DNA of 64,000 nucleotides from Crateriforma spongiae (GCF_012290005.1 NZ_JAAXMS010000003.1:744001-808000), one strand, 5' to 3'; shown: positions 34,389-42,512, counted from the first letter of the stretch. The notes: generated from the sequence alone by a model not told the origin. Made by a program: numbers and translations.

Positions 34389-35177
34389 CTACGGGGTATG
34401 CAGCCCGAACATGTTGCCCTCGCTATCGATGCCGATCGCCATGAAACCGTACGGACCGATGGACGTCTTCGGACGCTCCAGCTTTCCGCCGGCCGCTTCA
34501 ATCCGCGAAGCCTCGACGCCACAGTCTTCGCAACTGAAGTAAACCATCGTGCTGCCGCCACCAGCCTTGACGCCCTCCATTTTGCAAAGCGCACCGGACG
34601 CTCCTGGTGAGGTCATCGACATCGGAAAAGCCATCATCTGCAACTCGCTTGTCGGGGCTTCGAGCTTCTCGAGTTTGGTTTCCAGGACCGATTCGTAAAA
34701 CCGTGTCGCACGCCCCAGGTCATCCACATAGATTTCGAACCACGGCACGGGATTGCATTTCTGCAACTGGAGCCGCATTTCCGACTCGCGCTCAAGCACT
34801 GAACCGTCCGGATCGCTATCCGCAAAGTCTTCGGCTTCGAAGAGCGGACGAATTTCAATTTCAGAAGCCTCTTTCATGGGATTGGGGCACTTCTTGACCC
34901 ACTCGACCGCATGCTCCATCGAATCAACCTGCCACAGCCAGAATCCGGCGATCAACTCCGTCGTTTCAGCAAAAGGCCCATCGATCACGGTTCGCGACTC
35001 GCCCTCGAATCGGACACGCTTACCAACGGAGGTTGGCTTAAGGCCTTCGCCGGCTTTCATAATTCCCGCTTCGACGAGCTGTTCGTTGTACTGGCCCATC
35101 GCGCTGAGCAGCTCTGCACTCGGCATTTCGCCCGCTTCGCTACTCGGAGTGGCTTTTATGATGATCATGACCCGCAT
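34389..35177 (-). CDS. YCII domain fused to VOC domain
   Basis: A 262-aa two-domain protein. Residues 1-115 are a YCII/DGPF domain (MRVMIIIKATPSSEAGEMPS, DGPFAETTELIAGFWLWQVDSMEHAVEWV). Residues about 135-262 are a VOC domain (PWFEIYVDDLGRATRFYESVLETKLEKL, GGKLERPKTSIGPYGFMAIGIDSEGNMFGLHTP). Fusion of the two partner types seen singly downstream confirms their functional link. Member of the sigma cassette. Confidence 0.88.
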   Translation of the reverse strand: MRVMIIIKATPSSEAGEMPSAELLSAMGQYNEQLVEAGIMKAGEGLKPTSVGKRVRFEGESRTVIDGPFAETTELIAGFWLWQVDSMEHAVEWVKKCPNPMKEASEIEIRPLFEAEDFADSDPDGSVLERESEMRLQLQKCNPVPWFEIYVDDLGRATRFYESVLETKLEKLEAPTSELQMMAFPMSMTSPGASGALCKMEGVKAGGGSTMVYFSCEDCGVEASRIEAAGGKLERPKTSIGPYGFMAIGIDSEGNMFGLHTP

Positions 35178-35307
35178 GTCTTAGTCCCTGGTCAAGGAGC
35201 GTTCGAAGTGAAAAAGCGTGCCATCGTTGGCGGACGCACGAGATGGTCGAATGAGACCCGACCAAATCGACAAGAGCGTCAAAAAGTTTTTGAAAACTCT
35301 TTGCCGA

Positions 35308-36555
35308 TTAAAGCATCGAGCGACAATCGGCCAATTTTCGCCGCAAAAACCGTTGTTCGGCGGGTTTTCTGGTCAGCGTTTCAGCTCGCGCGAAGGCTTC
35401 AATTGCAGGTGCATATTTACCTGAGCGAAACAGCAACTCGCCACGAGCCGAGTGAGCCAACGCGTACCGGTCTAGTTCACCACCGTCGACGAGACGATCA
35501 ATCAGGACGAGCCCAGCATCCGGGCCGCGAAGCATCGCGATTGCGACCGCACGGTTGAGTTCGATGACGGGCGATGGACGGACTCGGAGCAAGAGGTCAT
35601 AGAGTGCGATGATTTGCGGCCAGTCGGTTTGATCGGATGATCCGGCGGTGGCATGCACCGCAGAAATTGCCGCTTGCAACGTATAGAAACCGAAGCGACC
35701 AGAACGCAATGATTGCTCGACCAGGTGTTGGCCTTCATCGATCATTCCTCGGTTCCACCGGCGACGATCCTGATCTTGCAACAACACAATCTCGCCGGCC
35801 TCGTCGAATCTCGCTCCGCGACGTGATTCATGCAGTAACATCAACGCGAGCAGCCCCGTGACTTCGGAATCTGGTAGTAAATCAAGAAGCAGCCGACAAA
35901 GTCGAATCGCCTCAAAGGCCAATTCATTCAGGTCTTCGCTGCTGCCCGAAGTGGACCGGTAGCCTTCGTTAAAGATCAGATAAATCACTGAGAGAACCGA
36001 TTCGAGTCGCTCGGGAAGTTCGTGCGATTCAGGCACAACAAACGGCACCCCGGCATCGCGAATTTTCGTTTTGCCTCGAACGATACGCTGTGCCATCGTT
36101 TGAGTTGACGTCAAGAACGCGGCAGCGATCCTTTCGGTCGACATGCCGCAAACTTCACGCAAGGTCAGCGGCACTTGGACGGTTTCGTCGATCGCAGGAT
36201 GACAGCAGGTGAAGATCATCCGCAATTGATCGTCTTCGATTGGCTGGCCTTCGCGCCGCGCGTTGGCTTGTTCGATCGCTTCGAGTCTCGCCACCACGTC
36301 GGACGTAGATTCACGAAAGCGATCACGTCTTCGGATGTGATCGATTGCCTTAAAGCGTCCCGTCGAGATGAGCCAAGAGACCGGATTGTCGGGAAGCCCT
36401 TCAACCGGCCAACGATGTGTGGCAATCGCGAACGCCTCTTGCATCGCTTCTTCGGCGAGGTCCAAGTCACGAAGTGATCCAGCCAAAGTCGCAAGGATCT
36501 GTCGCGATGATTGCTCAAAAATGCGTTCGAGTTTTAAAGGAATACTCTCGTCCAT
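35308..36555 (-). CDS. ECF42-type RNA polymerase sigma factor
   Basis: A 415-aa sigma factor, long for the ECF class. Sigma2 covers about residues 5-80 ([29 protein letters not shown]) and sigma4 about 110-180, ending in [18 protein letters not shown]-terminal helical extension (about 190-410; [23 protein letters not shown], tetratricopeptide-like) is typical of the ECF42 group. These factors are encoded beside DGPF/YCII proteins, exactly as here. They lack a classical anti-sigma; the extension may sense the signal. Divergent from the following glycosyltransferase operon. Confidence 0.9.
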   Translation of the reverse strand: MDESIPLKLERIFEQSSRQILATLAGSLRDLDLAEEAMQEAFAIATHRWPVEGLPDNPVSWLISTGRFKAIDHIRRRDRFRESTSDVVARLEAIEQANARREGQPIEDDQLRMIFTCCHPAIDETVQVPLTLREVCGMSTERIAAAFLTSTQTMAQRIVRGKTKIRDAGVPFVVPESHELPERLESVLSVIYLIFNEGYRSTSGSSEDLNELAFEAIRLCRLLLDLLPDSEVTGLLALMLLHESRRGARFDEAGEIVLLQDQDRRRWNRGMIDEGQHLVEQSLRSGRFGFYTLQAAISAVHATAGSSDQTDWPQIIALYDLLLRVRPSPVIELNRAVAIAMLRGPDAGLVLIDRLVDGGELDRYALAHSARGELLFRSGKYAPAIEAFARAETLTRKPAEQRFLRRKLADCRSML

Positions 36556-36655
36556 GTCATCAGTTTCGTCGACAACTCCTCAGATTGGAAGAATAGTGCC
36601 GAACCGAATTGATCGGTATCAAACTGGTTTGGCCCACAGTTGTAATCTCGGCGTG

Positions 36656-37333
36656 ATGTACATCGCGATCGGTGGACGATCGCTCTGGCAACTTCGTCGT
36701 TCGCTGGCATCGTTGCGGCATCACTGTCCCGGCGTGCCAGTCGCGCTCTTCACGAACCAGCCCGCAGACGCCTGCCCCGAAGTCGAGTATCGCTTCGAAG
36801 TATCGGCCACTGGTGGTTATCACGTCAAACCGCGATTCATCCCTTGGCTGCCCTTTGATCGAACGATCTATCTCGACGTCGACACCGTAATCCTGAAACC
36901 GTCCGCCATCGCGCCAGCCGGCTTGTTGACCAATCAATTTGGCTACGAAGCCGCTTATGTCCACGGTGTTTCTCGTCGTTGTGACAAGGTCCGCATCTGC
37001 GGTGTGCCGTCGATGAACTCGGGCGTTGTCATGCTGCGGAAATGCCCGCGAGTCCTCACAGCCCTGGCACACTGGCGACGCATCTACCGCGGTGGCAACG
37101 ACGAGATCCTGCTTACGAAGTCACTACTTCTTCATCGCGTTACCAGCTACGTGTTGCCGGCCGAATGGAACTGCCGTGCCCGCGACCAAGTGCGTCACCA
37201 TTCCGCAATCCGCATCACCCACCATCGCCATGTGTTGAGACTGGTCCAGTCTGACGGATCTGTGCCTGAAGAATTGCTCAAGCGATGGTGGGAGACCGGA
37301 ATCGCCCAACCCACGGGAGCTTCGCTGGCGTGA
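36656..37333 (+). CDS. glycosyltransferase, GT-A fold
   Basis: A 225-aa transferase starting at ATG 36656. It begins YIAIGGRSLWQLRRSLASLRHHCPGVPVALFT, and has the metal-binding DxD in TIYLDVDTVIL (about residue 72) and MNSGVVMLRKCP near 120, the pattern of glycogenin/GT8-like nucleotide-sugar transferases. First of five genes joined by stop/start overlaps. The upstream open frame back to 36368 overlaps the sigma gene and is not domain-like. Confidence 0.8.
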   Translation: MYIAIGGRSLWQLRRSLASLRHHCPGVPVALFTNQPADACPEVEYRFEVSATGGYHVKPRFIPWLPFDRTIYLDVDTVILKPSAIAPAGLLTNQFGYEAAYVHGVSRRCDKVRICGVPSMNSGVVMLRKCPRVLTALAHWRRIYRGGNDEILLTKSLLLHRVTSYVLPAEWNCRARDQVRHHSAIRITHHRHVLRLVQSDGSVPEELLKRWWETGIAQPTGASLA

Positions 37334-38076
37334 GCATCTCACTTTCGGAAATCACGTTCTGCATCAAGACCATCCACCGGCCCTGGTCCTGTCATCGCTT
37401 GGTCGAGTCACTGCGCAACCACTTCAGCGACCCCAACATCATTGTGGTTGATGACGGCGAACCCGAGAGACGATTCATTGCCCGATACCCAGACACCGCC
37501 GCCCACTGCAAAAGCATTCACACCGAGACTCCCGACATTGGGGTTGGAGTTGGTCGCAACCTAGCCGTCGACGCCGTCAGCACCGAGTACATGTTTTTGC
37601 TCGACGACGATCATGTCGTCACCGAGAACTTGAACTTCGATCGAGTCCAGAAACGCTTCGTCGAACTCGATATCGACATCCTGGGAGTCCGCCAAGGTTC
37701 CGGTGGCCGGCCGACGATGCTATCGAAACTGATGAACGGCAATCGGATTTGGATGCACCGTGGCGAAACCCGCCGTAACGGCTACGTCGCGTGGTGCGAC
37801 ATGTCATCCAACGCCTTTCTCGCCCGCACCGAAACCATCCGTGCGCTGCGATGGGACGAAGCCATCAAGACGTTCGAGCACTGGGAGTTCTTTTACCGGG
37901 CCAAACTCGCCGGACTGAAAGTCGCGGTCGCCGGCGATTGCTTCATCAAGCACGCCCACGTCGAATCCGCCGACTATCGAGTCCTTCGCAAGCGAGCCAA
38001 GTTCCGCTCGCTGGGACTCCGCAAACACGGTTTCCATTCCATGCGACTCCCCGGAGGCCAAGTTGTCCGTGCGTGA
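37330..38076 (+). CDS. family 2-like glycosyltransferase
   Basis: A 248-aa transferase starting with GTG 37330 (GTGA overlap with the previous stop). Conserved elements: ITFCIKTIHRPWSCHRLVESLRNHF, IIVVDDGEPERRF, TPDIGVGVGRNLAVDAV and the acidic triple YMFLLDDDHVV; near the end HAHVESADYRVLRKRAKF. It is a close paralogue of the next gene. Substrate unknown. Confidence 0.82.
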   Translation: MSISLSEITFCIKTIHRPWSCHRLVESLRNHFSDPNIIVVDDGEPERRFIARYPDTAAHCKSIHTETPDIGVGVGRNLAVDAVSTEYMFLLDDDHVVTENLNFDRVQKRFVELDIDILGVRQGSGGRPTMLSKLMNGNRIWMHRGETRRNGYVAWCDMSSNAFLARTETIRALRWDEAIKTFEHWEFFYRAKLAGLKVAVAGDCFIKHAHVESADYRVLRKRAKFRSLGLRKHGFHSMRLPGGQVVRA

Positions 38077-38782
38077 TCATCTCACCTTTTGCATCAAGAC
38101 GATCCATCGGCCGCAGTGTTGTGCGGCATTGGTGCGGAGCATCCACCAGCACTATGGCAAAGATCGGCCCAGCATTCACGTCCTCGACGATGGCAAGCCT
38201 GAACTGCGTTTCTCGGTGAACTGCCCCGCTGAAGCGGCAATGGTCGATCGGTTGATCGAAACCGAGTACGACATTGGTCTATCCGCCGGTCGCAATCGGT
38301 TGCTGGATTCTGGCGATTCTCCCGTCGTCGTGTTCGCCGACGACGATCACTTGGTCACGCAGCAAACACGCCTTCCTGATTTGGTCCGCAAACTCGATCA
38401 GCATCACGATCTCGACTTGCTTGCCGGGCTTTCAAATCATCAGGAACGCCCCAAGATGATGCGTGTCCAACGCAAGACGATGCGTATTCCGCAAGGCCAT
38501 TACAAGAAACGCGGTTCGATTCGCTGGTGTCACTACGTCGGCAACTGCTTTATCGCTTACCGCGACATTGTTCAAGCGATCCGCTGGGACGAGTCGCTCA
38601 AGGTCGAAGAACACTGGGACTTCTTTTGGCGATGCAAGCTCGCCGGCGTTAATGTGGCCTGCGACATCGCCCATTCGTTCAAGCACGAACACGTCGATCC
38701 GCAGGGCTATCAGCGTCGTCGCCCCGAGTTTCAACGAACTGCACTGCGCAAACACGGATTGGAGCGAGTGATTTGGCGATGA
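38063..38782 (+). CDS. family 2-like glycosyltransferase, paralogue of the previous gene
   Basis: A 239-aa transferase (LTFCIKTIHRPQCCAALVRSIHQHY, VFADDDHLV, HWDFFWRCKLAGVNVACDIAHSFKHEHVDPQGYQRRR). It aligns along its length with the gene before it, including the acidic triple and the C-terminal his-rich block. Probable start TTG 38063 or GTG 38069. Tandem duplication suggests two successive sugar additions. Confidence 0.82.
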   Translation: MSVRDHLTFCIKTIHRPQCCAALVRSIHQHYGKDRPSIHVLDDGKPELRFSVNCPAEAAMVDRLIETEYDIGLSAGRNRLLDSGDSPVVVFADDDHLVTQQTRLPDLVRKLDQHHDLDLLAGLSNHQERPKMMRVQRKTMRIPQGHYKKRGSIRWCHYVGNCFIAYRDIVQAIRWDESLKVEEHWDFFWRCKLAGVNVACDIAHSFKHEHVDPQGYQRRRPEFQRTALRKHGLERVIWR

Positions 38783-39585
38783 TCGAACTGCCCGCGTTGG
38801 AGTACCACGTTGCGCATGGTTGTAACGTATCGTGCCAGCAGTGCAGTCACTACTCGAACTTTCATGTCGCCGGCAAACTGCCCGCGATCGAAGACGCGGA
38901 AGCCGACTATGCAAGGTGGTCGCATCGCTTGAAGCCACGGCGGTTCGCGCTGCTCGGTGGTGAGCCGCTGTTGAATCCAAACGTGGTGCAACACATCCAG
39001 CTTGCGAGGCAGCACTGGGGTGAAAGTAGCTTGATGCTCGTCACCAATGGCTTCTTCCTACATCGGTTTCCCGAACTACCGATAGTCCTACTTGAATCTG
39101 ATTGCCGACTCGAGGTCAGCCAGCACGGAACGCACGACGAATACGTCAAACGCTTTCGCGAAGTGAAACGGCTCGTTTGGCGATGGCGCGAAGAGTACCC
39201 CGGCATCAATATCAAGATCCGAAAATCGCATCGCGGTTGGATGCGGCAATACAACATCGAGAACGGCAAGCCCATTCCTTTCCGATCGAAACCAGCCGCA
39301 GCCTACCGCGTCTGCATGCAAAGGACGTGCACGCAACTCTTCCGATCGATGTTGTTCAAGTGCCCCGCCCTCGCCTACTTCAGTCAACTGGAATCCAAAC
39401 TGAAGCTACACGACCTTCCGCAGTGGCAACTCTTTCGCGATTACCAAGCCTGTTCGCCAGAAGCTAACGACGACGAAGTTCGCGAGTTCTTACAAACCAA
39501 AGCGATCCCACAGTGCAGTCTTTGTCCATCGCGCCGAACCAAGTTCGTCCACCCCAATCCAATGCAACGGAGTGCCCTGCAATGA
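38779..39585 (+). CDS. radical SAM protein
   Basis: A 268-aa protein with the radical SAM signature CNVSCQQC near residues 16-23, RFALLGGEPLLNP near 55, and a C-terminal CSLCPSRR that may hold an auxiliary cluster. It uses SAM and a 4Fe-4S cluster to make a radical. Overlaps the glycosyltransferase stop by 4 bp, so it acts in the same pathway. This suggests a modified sugar or a modified peptide. ATG 38779 preferred. Confidence 0.85.
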   Translation: MIELPALEYHVAHGCNVSCQQCSHYSNFHVAGKLPAIEDAEADYARWSHRLKPRRFALLGGEPLLNPNVVQHIQLARQHWGESSLMLVTNGFFLHRFPELPIVLLESDCRLEVSQHGTHDEYVKRFREVKRLVWRWREEYPGINIKIRKSHRGWMRQYNIENGKPIPFRSKPAAAYRVCMQRTCTQLFRSMLFKCPALAYFSQLESKLKLHDLPQWQLFRDYQACSPEANDDEVREFLQTKAIPQCSLCPSRRTKFVHPNPMQRSALQ

Positions 39586-39926
39586 CATCGCCATTTGAAC
39601 CCGAGATGCCACCGCCTCCATTCGTTCCCCCGTTCGATCCGCCGGGATCCGAACCACCGTACATCCCCGAAGGCAGCTCAACTGACGACGACGGTTCCAG
39701 TGACGACCTCGGATCTCGCCCCGACTGGTGGCCCGACGATTGGCCGTGGCCGCCTGAACCCGACGAGCCTGTAGAGATCCTAGCGCCGCCACCGATCCAC
39801 GTCTGGCCGCGACTGCCGCCCGATCACCCCTACCACGTTCCGCCGGGTCACTCCGCGCCAGACAATCTGCCGCCAGGCCACCCCGGCGAGTACTATCCAG
39901 GCATGCCGCCCGATCCGGTCATCTAA
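39582..39926 (+). CDS. proline-rich acidic protein
   Basis: A 114-aa protein almost wholly of Pro, Asp, Ser, Trp and His (PPPPFVPPFDPPGSEPP, WPDDWPWPPEPDEP, PPDHPYHVPPGHSAP). Disordered. Coupled to the radical SAM gene by a 4-bp overlap (ATGA). It could be the substrate of the modification enzymes, a precursor-like role, or a surface linker. No family recognised. Confidence 0.6.
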   Translation: MTSPFEPEMPPPPFVPPFDPPGSEPPYIPEGSSTDDDGSSDDLGSRPDWWPDDWPWPPEPDEPVEILAPPPIHVWPRLPPDHPYHVPPGHSAPDNLPPGHPGEYYPGMPPDPVI

Positions 39927-39980
39927 CCAGTCGAGGAAGGCACGGGGTCAATTGGCGACGAGAGCCAGCCCTGATTGCTG

Positions 39981-40538
39981 TCACTCTTGCCAATATTGAG
40001 GCTGATCGAGAGCGGTGCAGCAGCGAACAGTTCCTTCGTTGCTTTCGATCGCTCCCGGTTGCAGTTCCTTGACCATCCATGCATCGGCATTCTTGGGCAA
40101 GATGGGATATGGAGCGTCGAAGCCCTGTGCGCCAGCCGGTGCAAAGCCGAATCGCGAGTAGTAGTCGGGGTAGCCAAGGACAAAGACTAAGGCGACGCCC
40201 TGGGATTCGAGTTGGGTGATTGCTTCGTTGACTAGCTTCGTGCCAAGTCCGGTCTTTTGATGTCCGGACGCGACCGCAAGTGGAGCGAGTATCTGTGCAG
40301 ACACGTCACGTGTTTCGATCCAAACTGCTGTGAAGAGCACGTGTGCAACAATCGCATCGCCTTGCATGGCAACGAATGAATGGATTGGTTCTGCCGTTGG
40401 ATCGTCGAGCATCTCGGCTACGAGCGAAGAAATGATCTCGCCTTCTTCACCGAAAGCATCACGGTGGACAGAGAGAATCTGGTCGCGGTCTTCCGGCGTG
40501 GCCAAACGAAAGGCCATTTCATTTGGATTCATGTTCAT
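39981..40538 (-). CDS. GNAT-family N-acetyltransferase
   Basis: A 185-aa acetyltransferase of the GNAT fold (MAFRLATPEDRDQILSVHRDAFG; LAVASGHQKTGLGTKLVNEAITQLESQGVALVFVLGYPDYYSRFGF). The acetyl-CoA loop QKTGLG is near residue 95. The YYSRFGF motif is typical of the YhbS-like branch. Convergent with the preceding operon, and monocistronic. It belongs to general chromosomal cargo. Confidence 0.85.
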   Translation of the reverse strand: MNMNPNEMAFRLATPEDRDQILSVHRDAFGEEGEIISSLVAEMLDDPTAEPIHSFVAMQGDAIVAHVLFTAVWIETRDVSAQILAPLAVASGHQKTGLGTKLVNEAITQLESQGVALVFVLGYPDYYSRFGFAPAGAQGFDAPYPILPKNADAWMVKELQPGAIESNEGTVRCCTALDQPQYWQE

Positions 40539-40831
40539 CGGTTTGGTCTATGGATTTCATCTTCGCTTGGGTCTTCGACATCGCATTGTACGATCTTGGA
40601 CTTTCTGAAATCGTGCGAGTACAAATGCGGCGACAGGTTCGTTTGACTTCTGTGCGAAACGTGGCAGAGTTTTCTCTAGGCGAACGAAATGATCTCGCCG
40701 GCAAACGCATCTCGTTTTGCAAAAGCAAAATTTTTCGCGAACCATCGGTTATCAACCGCGTCTATTACCCCTGAACTGGCCAACGTCGGTCCATCAGCGT
40801 CACACCCAGACAAGCGAGTAAGAGCTTTCTG

Positions 40832-40972
40832 ATGTTTACCAAACAGCAATCAAATCAACTCGAACGGATAAACGAAGGGATTGCCTTCGGCGGTAGCGAT
40901 TGGCGCGGTGTGAACGAACACTTAGCCAGTACGTTTCTGCCCGGAAATTGCCCGTATCGATTGCTCACGTGA
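40832..40972 (+). CDS. small ORF ahead of the tRNA array
   Basis: A 46-codon ORF (starts MFTKQQSNQLERINEG, ends GNCPYRLLT). It precedes the terminator at 41003 and the first tRNA. No database-like family recognised. It may be a leader peptide or a real small protein; support is limited to a clean start and stop and the absence of other features. Confidence 0.35.
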   Translation: MFTKQQSNQLERINEGIAFGGSDWRGVNEHLASTFLPGNCPYRLLT

Positions 40973-40999
40973 CACTCGCTTCAAGCGAATTGCTTTCTA

Positions 41000-41040
41000 C
41001 ATGAAGGCTCGGTGTCACGCAGGCATCGAGCCTTTTTTCG
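41000..41040 (+). terminator. intrinsic terminator before the tRNA array
   Basis: AAGGCTCG and CGAGCCTT flank an imperfect loop and are followed by a run of T (CCTTTTTTCG). It separates the small ORF from the first tRNA. Confidence 0.7.
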
Positions 41041-41074
41041 TGTCCAAATCGGGACAAACCCAACAAGCCAACAT

Positions 41075-41146
41075 GGGCTGGTAGCTGAGACGGTCTAGCG
41101 GCGGTCTGAAGAACCGCAGACGAGGATTCGAGCGCCTCCCGGCCCA
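41075..41146 (+). tRNA. tRNA-Phe (GAA)
   Basis: Acceptor GGGCTGG / CCGGCCC. Anticodon stem GCGGT / ACCGC with loop CTGAAGA. T arm GAGGA / GCCTC around TTCGAGC. No encoded CCA. First tRNA of the array. Confidence 0.88.
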
Positions 41147-41188
41147 CTGACAAGGAAGATATGCGCCAACGGAATCGGCAACACACAT

Positions 41189-41261
41189 CGGATACAGGTG
41201 CAGATGGAAGCACGCCTGCTTTGGGAGCAGGAGGGTCTCGGTTCGACTCCGAGGTGTCCGA
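41189..41261 (+). tRNA. tRNA-Pro (TGG)
   Basis: Acceptor CGGATAC / GTGTCCG, anticodon stem CCTGC / GCAGG with loop TTTGGGA, T arm CTCGG / CCGAG. Just upstream, 41155-41187 resembles a tRNA 5' half (GCCAACGGAATCGGCAAC) with no matching 3' half. Confidence 0.9.
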
Positions 41262-41279
41262 CTTGAATGGGAACCACAT

Positions 41280-41351
41280 GGTAGTCGAGGGCTGGTTGCC
41301 CAAACTCGGCTGATAACCGAGTCGCGCTGAGTTCAATTCCCAGGGCTACCA
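41280..41351 (+). tRNA. tRNA-Ile (GAT)
   Basis: Acceptor GGTAGTC / GGCTACC, anticodon stem CTCGG / CCGAG with loop CTGATAA. T loop TTCAATT. Confidence 0.88.
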
Positions 41352-41421
41352 CTTACGTCAACAACACGAAGGAGAACGAAACATGCTTCAGCGATTGAAA
41401 CGCATACCCCAGATCGATCTT

Positions 41422-41518
41422 GGGGTTGTGGTGTAACTGGCAGCATGACGGACTTCGGGCACCGACGCAGGACGCGTTGGTCGTCGTGTAGGCGAGAGTT
41501 CGAATCTCTCCGGCCCCA
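41422..41518 (+). tRNA. tRNA-like gene with anticodon-loop insertion, identity unclear
   Basis: A 97-nt tRNA-like gene. Acceptor GGGGTTG / CGGCCCC, D arm GTGTAACTGGCAGCA and T arm GAGAG / CTCTC are normal. The anticodon stem can form as GACGG / TCGTC, but the loop then holds 29 nt including a 7-bp hairpin (CCGACGC / GCGTTGG). Removing about 22 nt would give a normal loop. Either a small intron or a defective gene. A 17-codon ORF starting at 41383 overlaps its start but is probably chance. Confidence 0.6.
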
Positions 41519-41522
41519 CTTA

Positions 41523-41595
41523 CGGCGCGTGGCTCAGTGGTAAGAGCGGCGTCCTTATAAGACGAGGGTTGAAGGTTCGATTCCTTCCGCGCCGA
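41523..41595 (+). tRNA. tRNA-Ile (TAT)
   Basis: Acceptor CGGCGCG / CGCGCCG (perfect), D arm GCTC / GAGC, anticodon loop CTTATAA, T arm GAAGG / CCTTC. Reads AUA. Confidence 0.88.
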
Positions 41596-41612
41596 TCGAC
41601 AACGAACAATTT

Positions 41613-41685
41613 GGGATTGTGGCAGACAAGGTAATGCATCGGTCTCTTAAACCGACTCATGTGAGTTCGATTCTCACCGGTCCCA
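41613..41685 (+). tRNA. tRNA-Lys (CTT)
   Basis: Acceptor GGGATTG / CGGTCCC, anticodon stem TCGGT / ACCGA with loop CTCTTAA, T arm GTGAG / CTCAC. Confidence 0.9.
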
Positions 41686-41696
41686 CTTAAGTAGCA

Positions 41697-41768
41697 AACA
41701 GCCTTTAGCGATTAGCTTTTAGCAAGAAACGGATTTGCTAATCGCTAGACGCTAACTGCTAACCGCTC
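41697..41768. repeat. imperfect hairpin of reiterated words
   Basis: TAGCGATTAGC and GCTAATCGCTA face each other. The interior repeats degenerate forms of the same words (TTTAGC, GCTAAC). A similar element is at 45063-45132. Origin unknown; may act as a processing or termination structure between tRNAs. Confidence 0.6.
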
Positions 41769-41773
41769 ACTCA

Positions 41774-41844
41774 GCACTGATCGTCTAGCGGGAAGATACC
41801 TCCGTCGTAACGAGGGGACGTCGGTTCGATTCCGACTCGGTGCT
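41774..41844 (+). tRNA. tRNA-Thr (CGT)
   Basis: Acceptor GCACTGA / TCGGTGC, anticodon stem CCTCC / CGAGG (one C-C mismatch) with loop GTCGTAA, T arm GTCGG / CCGAC. Confidence 0.82.
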
Positions 41845-41897
41845 CTTGGATGCTTCGTGCATCCGTGATCTTTGACAATTTGGTTGTGATGCATTTT

Positions 41898-41968
41898 GCG
41901 CCCATGGTGTAGTGGTAACCCATCTGCTTGCCATGCAGAAGACGCGAGTTCAATTCTCGCTGGGCGCT
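41898..41968 (+). tRNA. tRNA-Gly (GCC)
   Basis: Acceptor GCGCCCA / TGGGCGC, anticodon stem TCTGC / GCAGA with loop TTGCCAT, T arm GCGAG / CTCGC. Confidence 0.92.
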
Positions 41969-41976
41969 CTTGTTAT

Positions 41977-42050
41977 CAGGGTGTGGGAAAGTTTGGCAAT
42001 CCGCGTGCTTCGGGTGCACGAGACCGCTGGTTCAAATCCAGCCATCCTGA
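41977..42050 (+). tRNA. tRNA-Pro (CGG)
   Basis: Acceptor CAGGGTG / CATCCTG, anticodon stem CGTGC / GCACG with loop TTCGGGT, T arm GCTGG / CCAGC. Confidence 0.9.
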
Positions 42051-42065
42051 CTGTTGAGATAAGAA

Positions 42066-42138
42066 TCCGGTGTGGCCCAATCGGTAGGGCGGCTCCCTGT
42101 TAAGGAGACGAGTGATGGTTCGAGCCCATCCACCGGAG
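42066..42138 (+). tRNA. tRNA-Asn (GTT)
   Basis: Acceptor TCCGGTG / CACCGGA, anticodon loop CTGTTAA, T arm GATGG / CCATC. Confidence 0.92.
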
Positions 42139-42157
42139 CTTGCAGTGATTGCAAATT

Positions 42158-42226
42158 CTCTCCGGCGCGTAGACGCGACGCGGGCCTTTGAAGCCCGCAG
42201 GTCGGGTGCGATTCCCGGACGGAGTG
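42158..42226 (+). tRNA. tRNA-Gln (TTG), compact
   Basis: Anticodon stem CGGGC / GCCCG with loop CTTTGAA and T arm TCGGG / CCCGG are good. The acceptor keeps about five pairs (CTCCG / CGGAG) and the D arm is very short. Functional state uncertain. Confidence 0.65.
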
Positions 42227-42245
42227 CTGAAGATCGTTTTACACC

Positions 42246-42317
42246 GAGGCGGCAACTGTTGGTCGTTGCACCTGGCTCTGAACCAGGCAAACACAGGTTC
42301 GATTCCTGTCCGCGGCG
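42246..42317 (+). tRNA. tRNA-Gln (CTG)
   Basis: Anticodon stem CCTGG / CCAGG with loop CTCTGAA, T arm ACAGG / CCTGT. The acceptor (GAGGCGG / CCGCGGC) has two mismatches. Confidence 0.75.
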
Positions 42318-42319
42318 CT

Positions 42320-42395
42320 GTGGCCAGATCTGGTGCTGGTTTCCAGAGACTCACTGTGAATGAGTTTGTCGCCGGTTCAATTCCGGTTGGTCACC
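42320..42395 (+). tRNA. tRNA-His (GTG)
   Basis: Acceptor GTGGCCA / TGGTCAC, anticodon stem ACTCA / TGAGT with loop CTGTGAA, T arm GCCGG / CCGGT. Starts only 2 bp after the Gln gene. Confidence 0.88.
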
Positions 42396-42404
42396 TTTTG
42401 TAAA

Positions 42405-42475
42405 TGCAGCATTCGACTACTTGCTGATGCTGCGGGAACGATTCACTGCGGTTGAACGCAGCATGTTTTTATTGG
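42405..42475 (+). pseudogene. tRNA-Glu-like 5' fragment
   Basis: The first 21 nt (TGCAGCATTCGACTACTTGCT) differ by only two bases from the tRNA-Glu at 43644, but the rest folds into another hairpin (ATGCTGCG / CGCAGCAT) followed by T-rich sequence. Probably a truncated tRNA now acting as a terminator. Confidence 0.5.
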
Positions 42476-42512
42476 GTTGGAATTTTATTGATGGTGCCGG
42501 CGTTCCGTTTAG

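Noticed and set aside
36368-36655. Upstream extension of the first glycosyltransferase frame.
   Set aside because: It lies within the sigma factor gene on the other strand; the conserved fold begins at ATG 36656.
40523-40774. Possible small gene upstream of the acetyltransferase on the plus strand.
   Set aside because: Poor start context and no domain-like pattern; overlaps the acetyltransferase start.
41383-41436. 17-codon ORF with a good AGGAG site before the insertion-bearing tRNA.
   Set aside because: Very short, ends inside the tRNA gene and has no recognisable product; likely chance.
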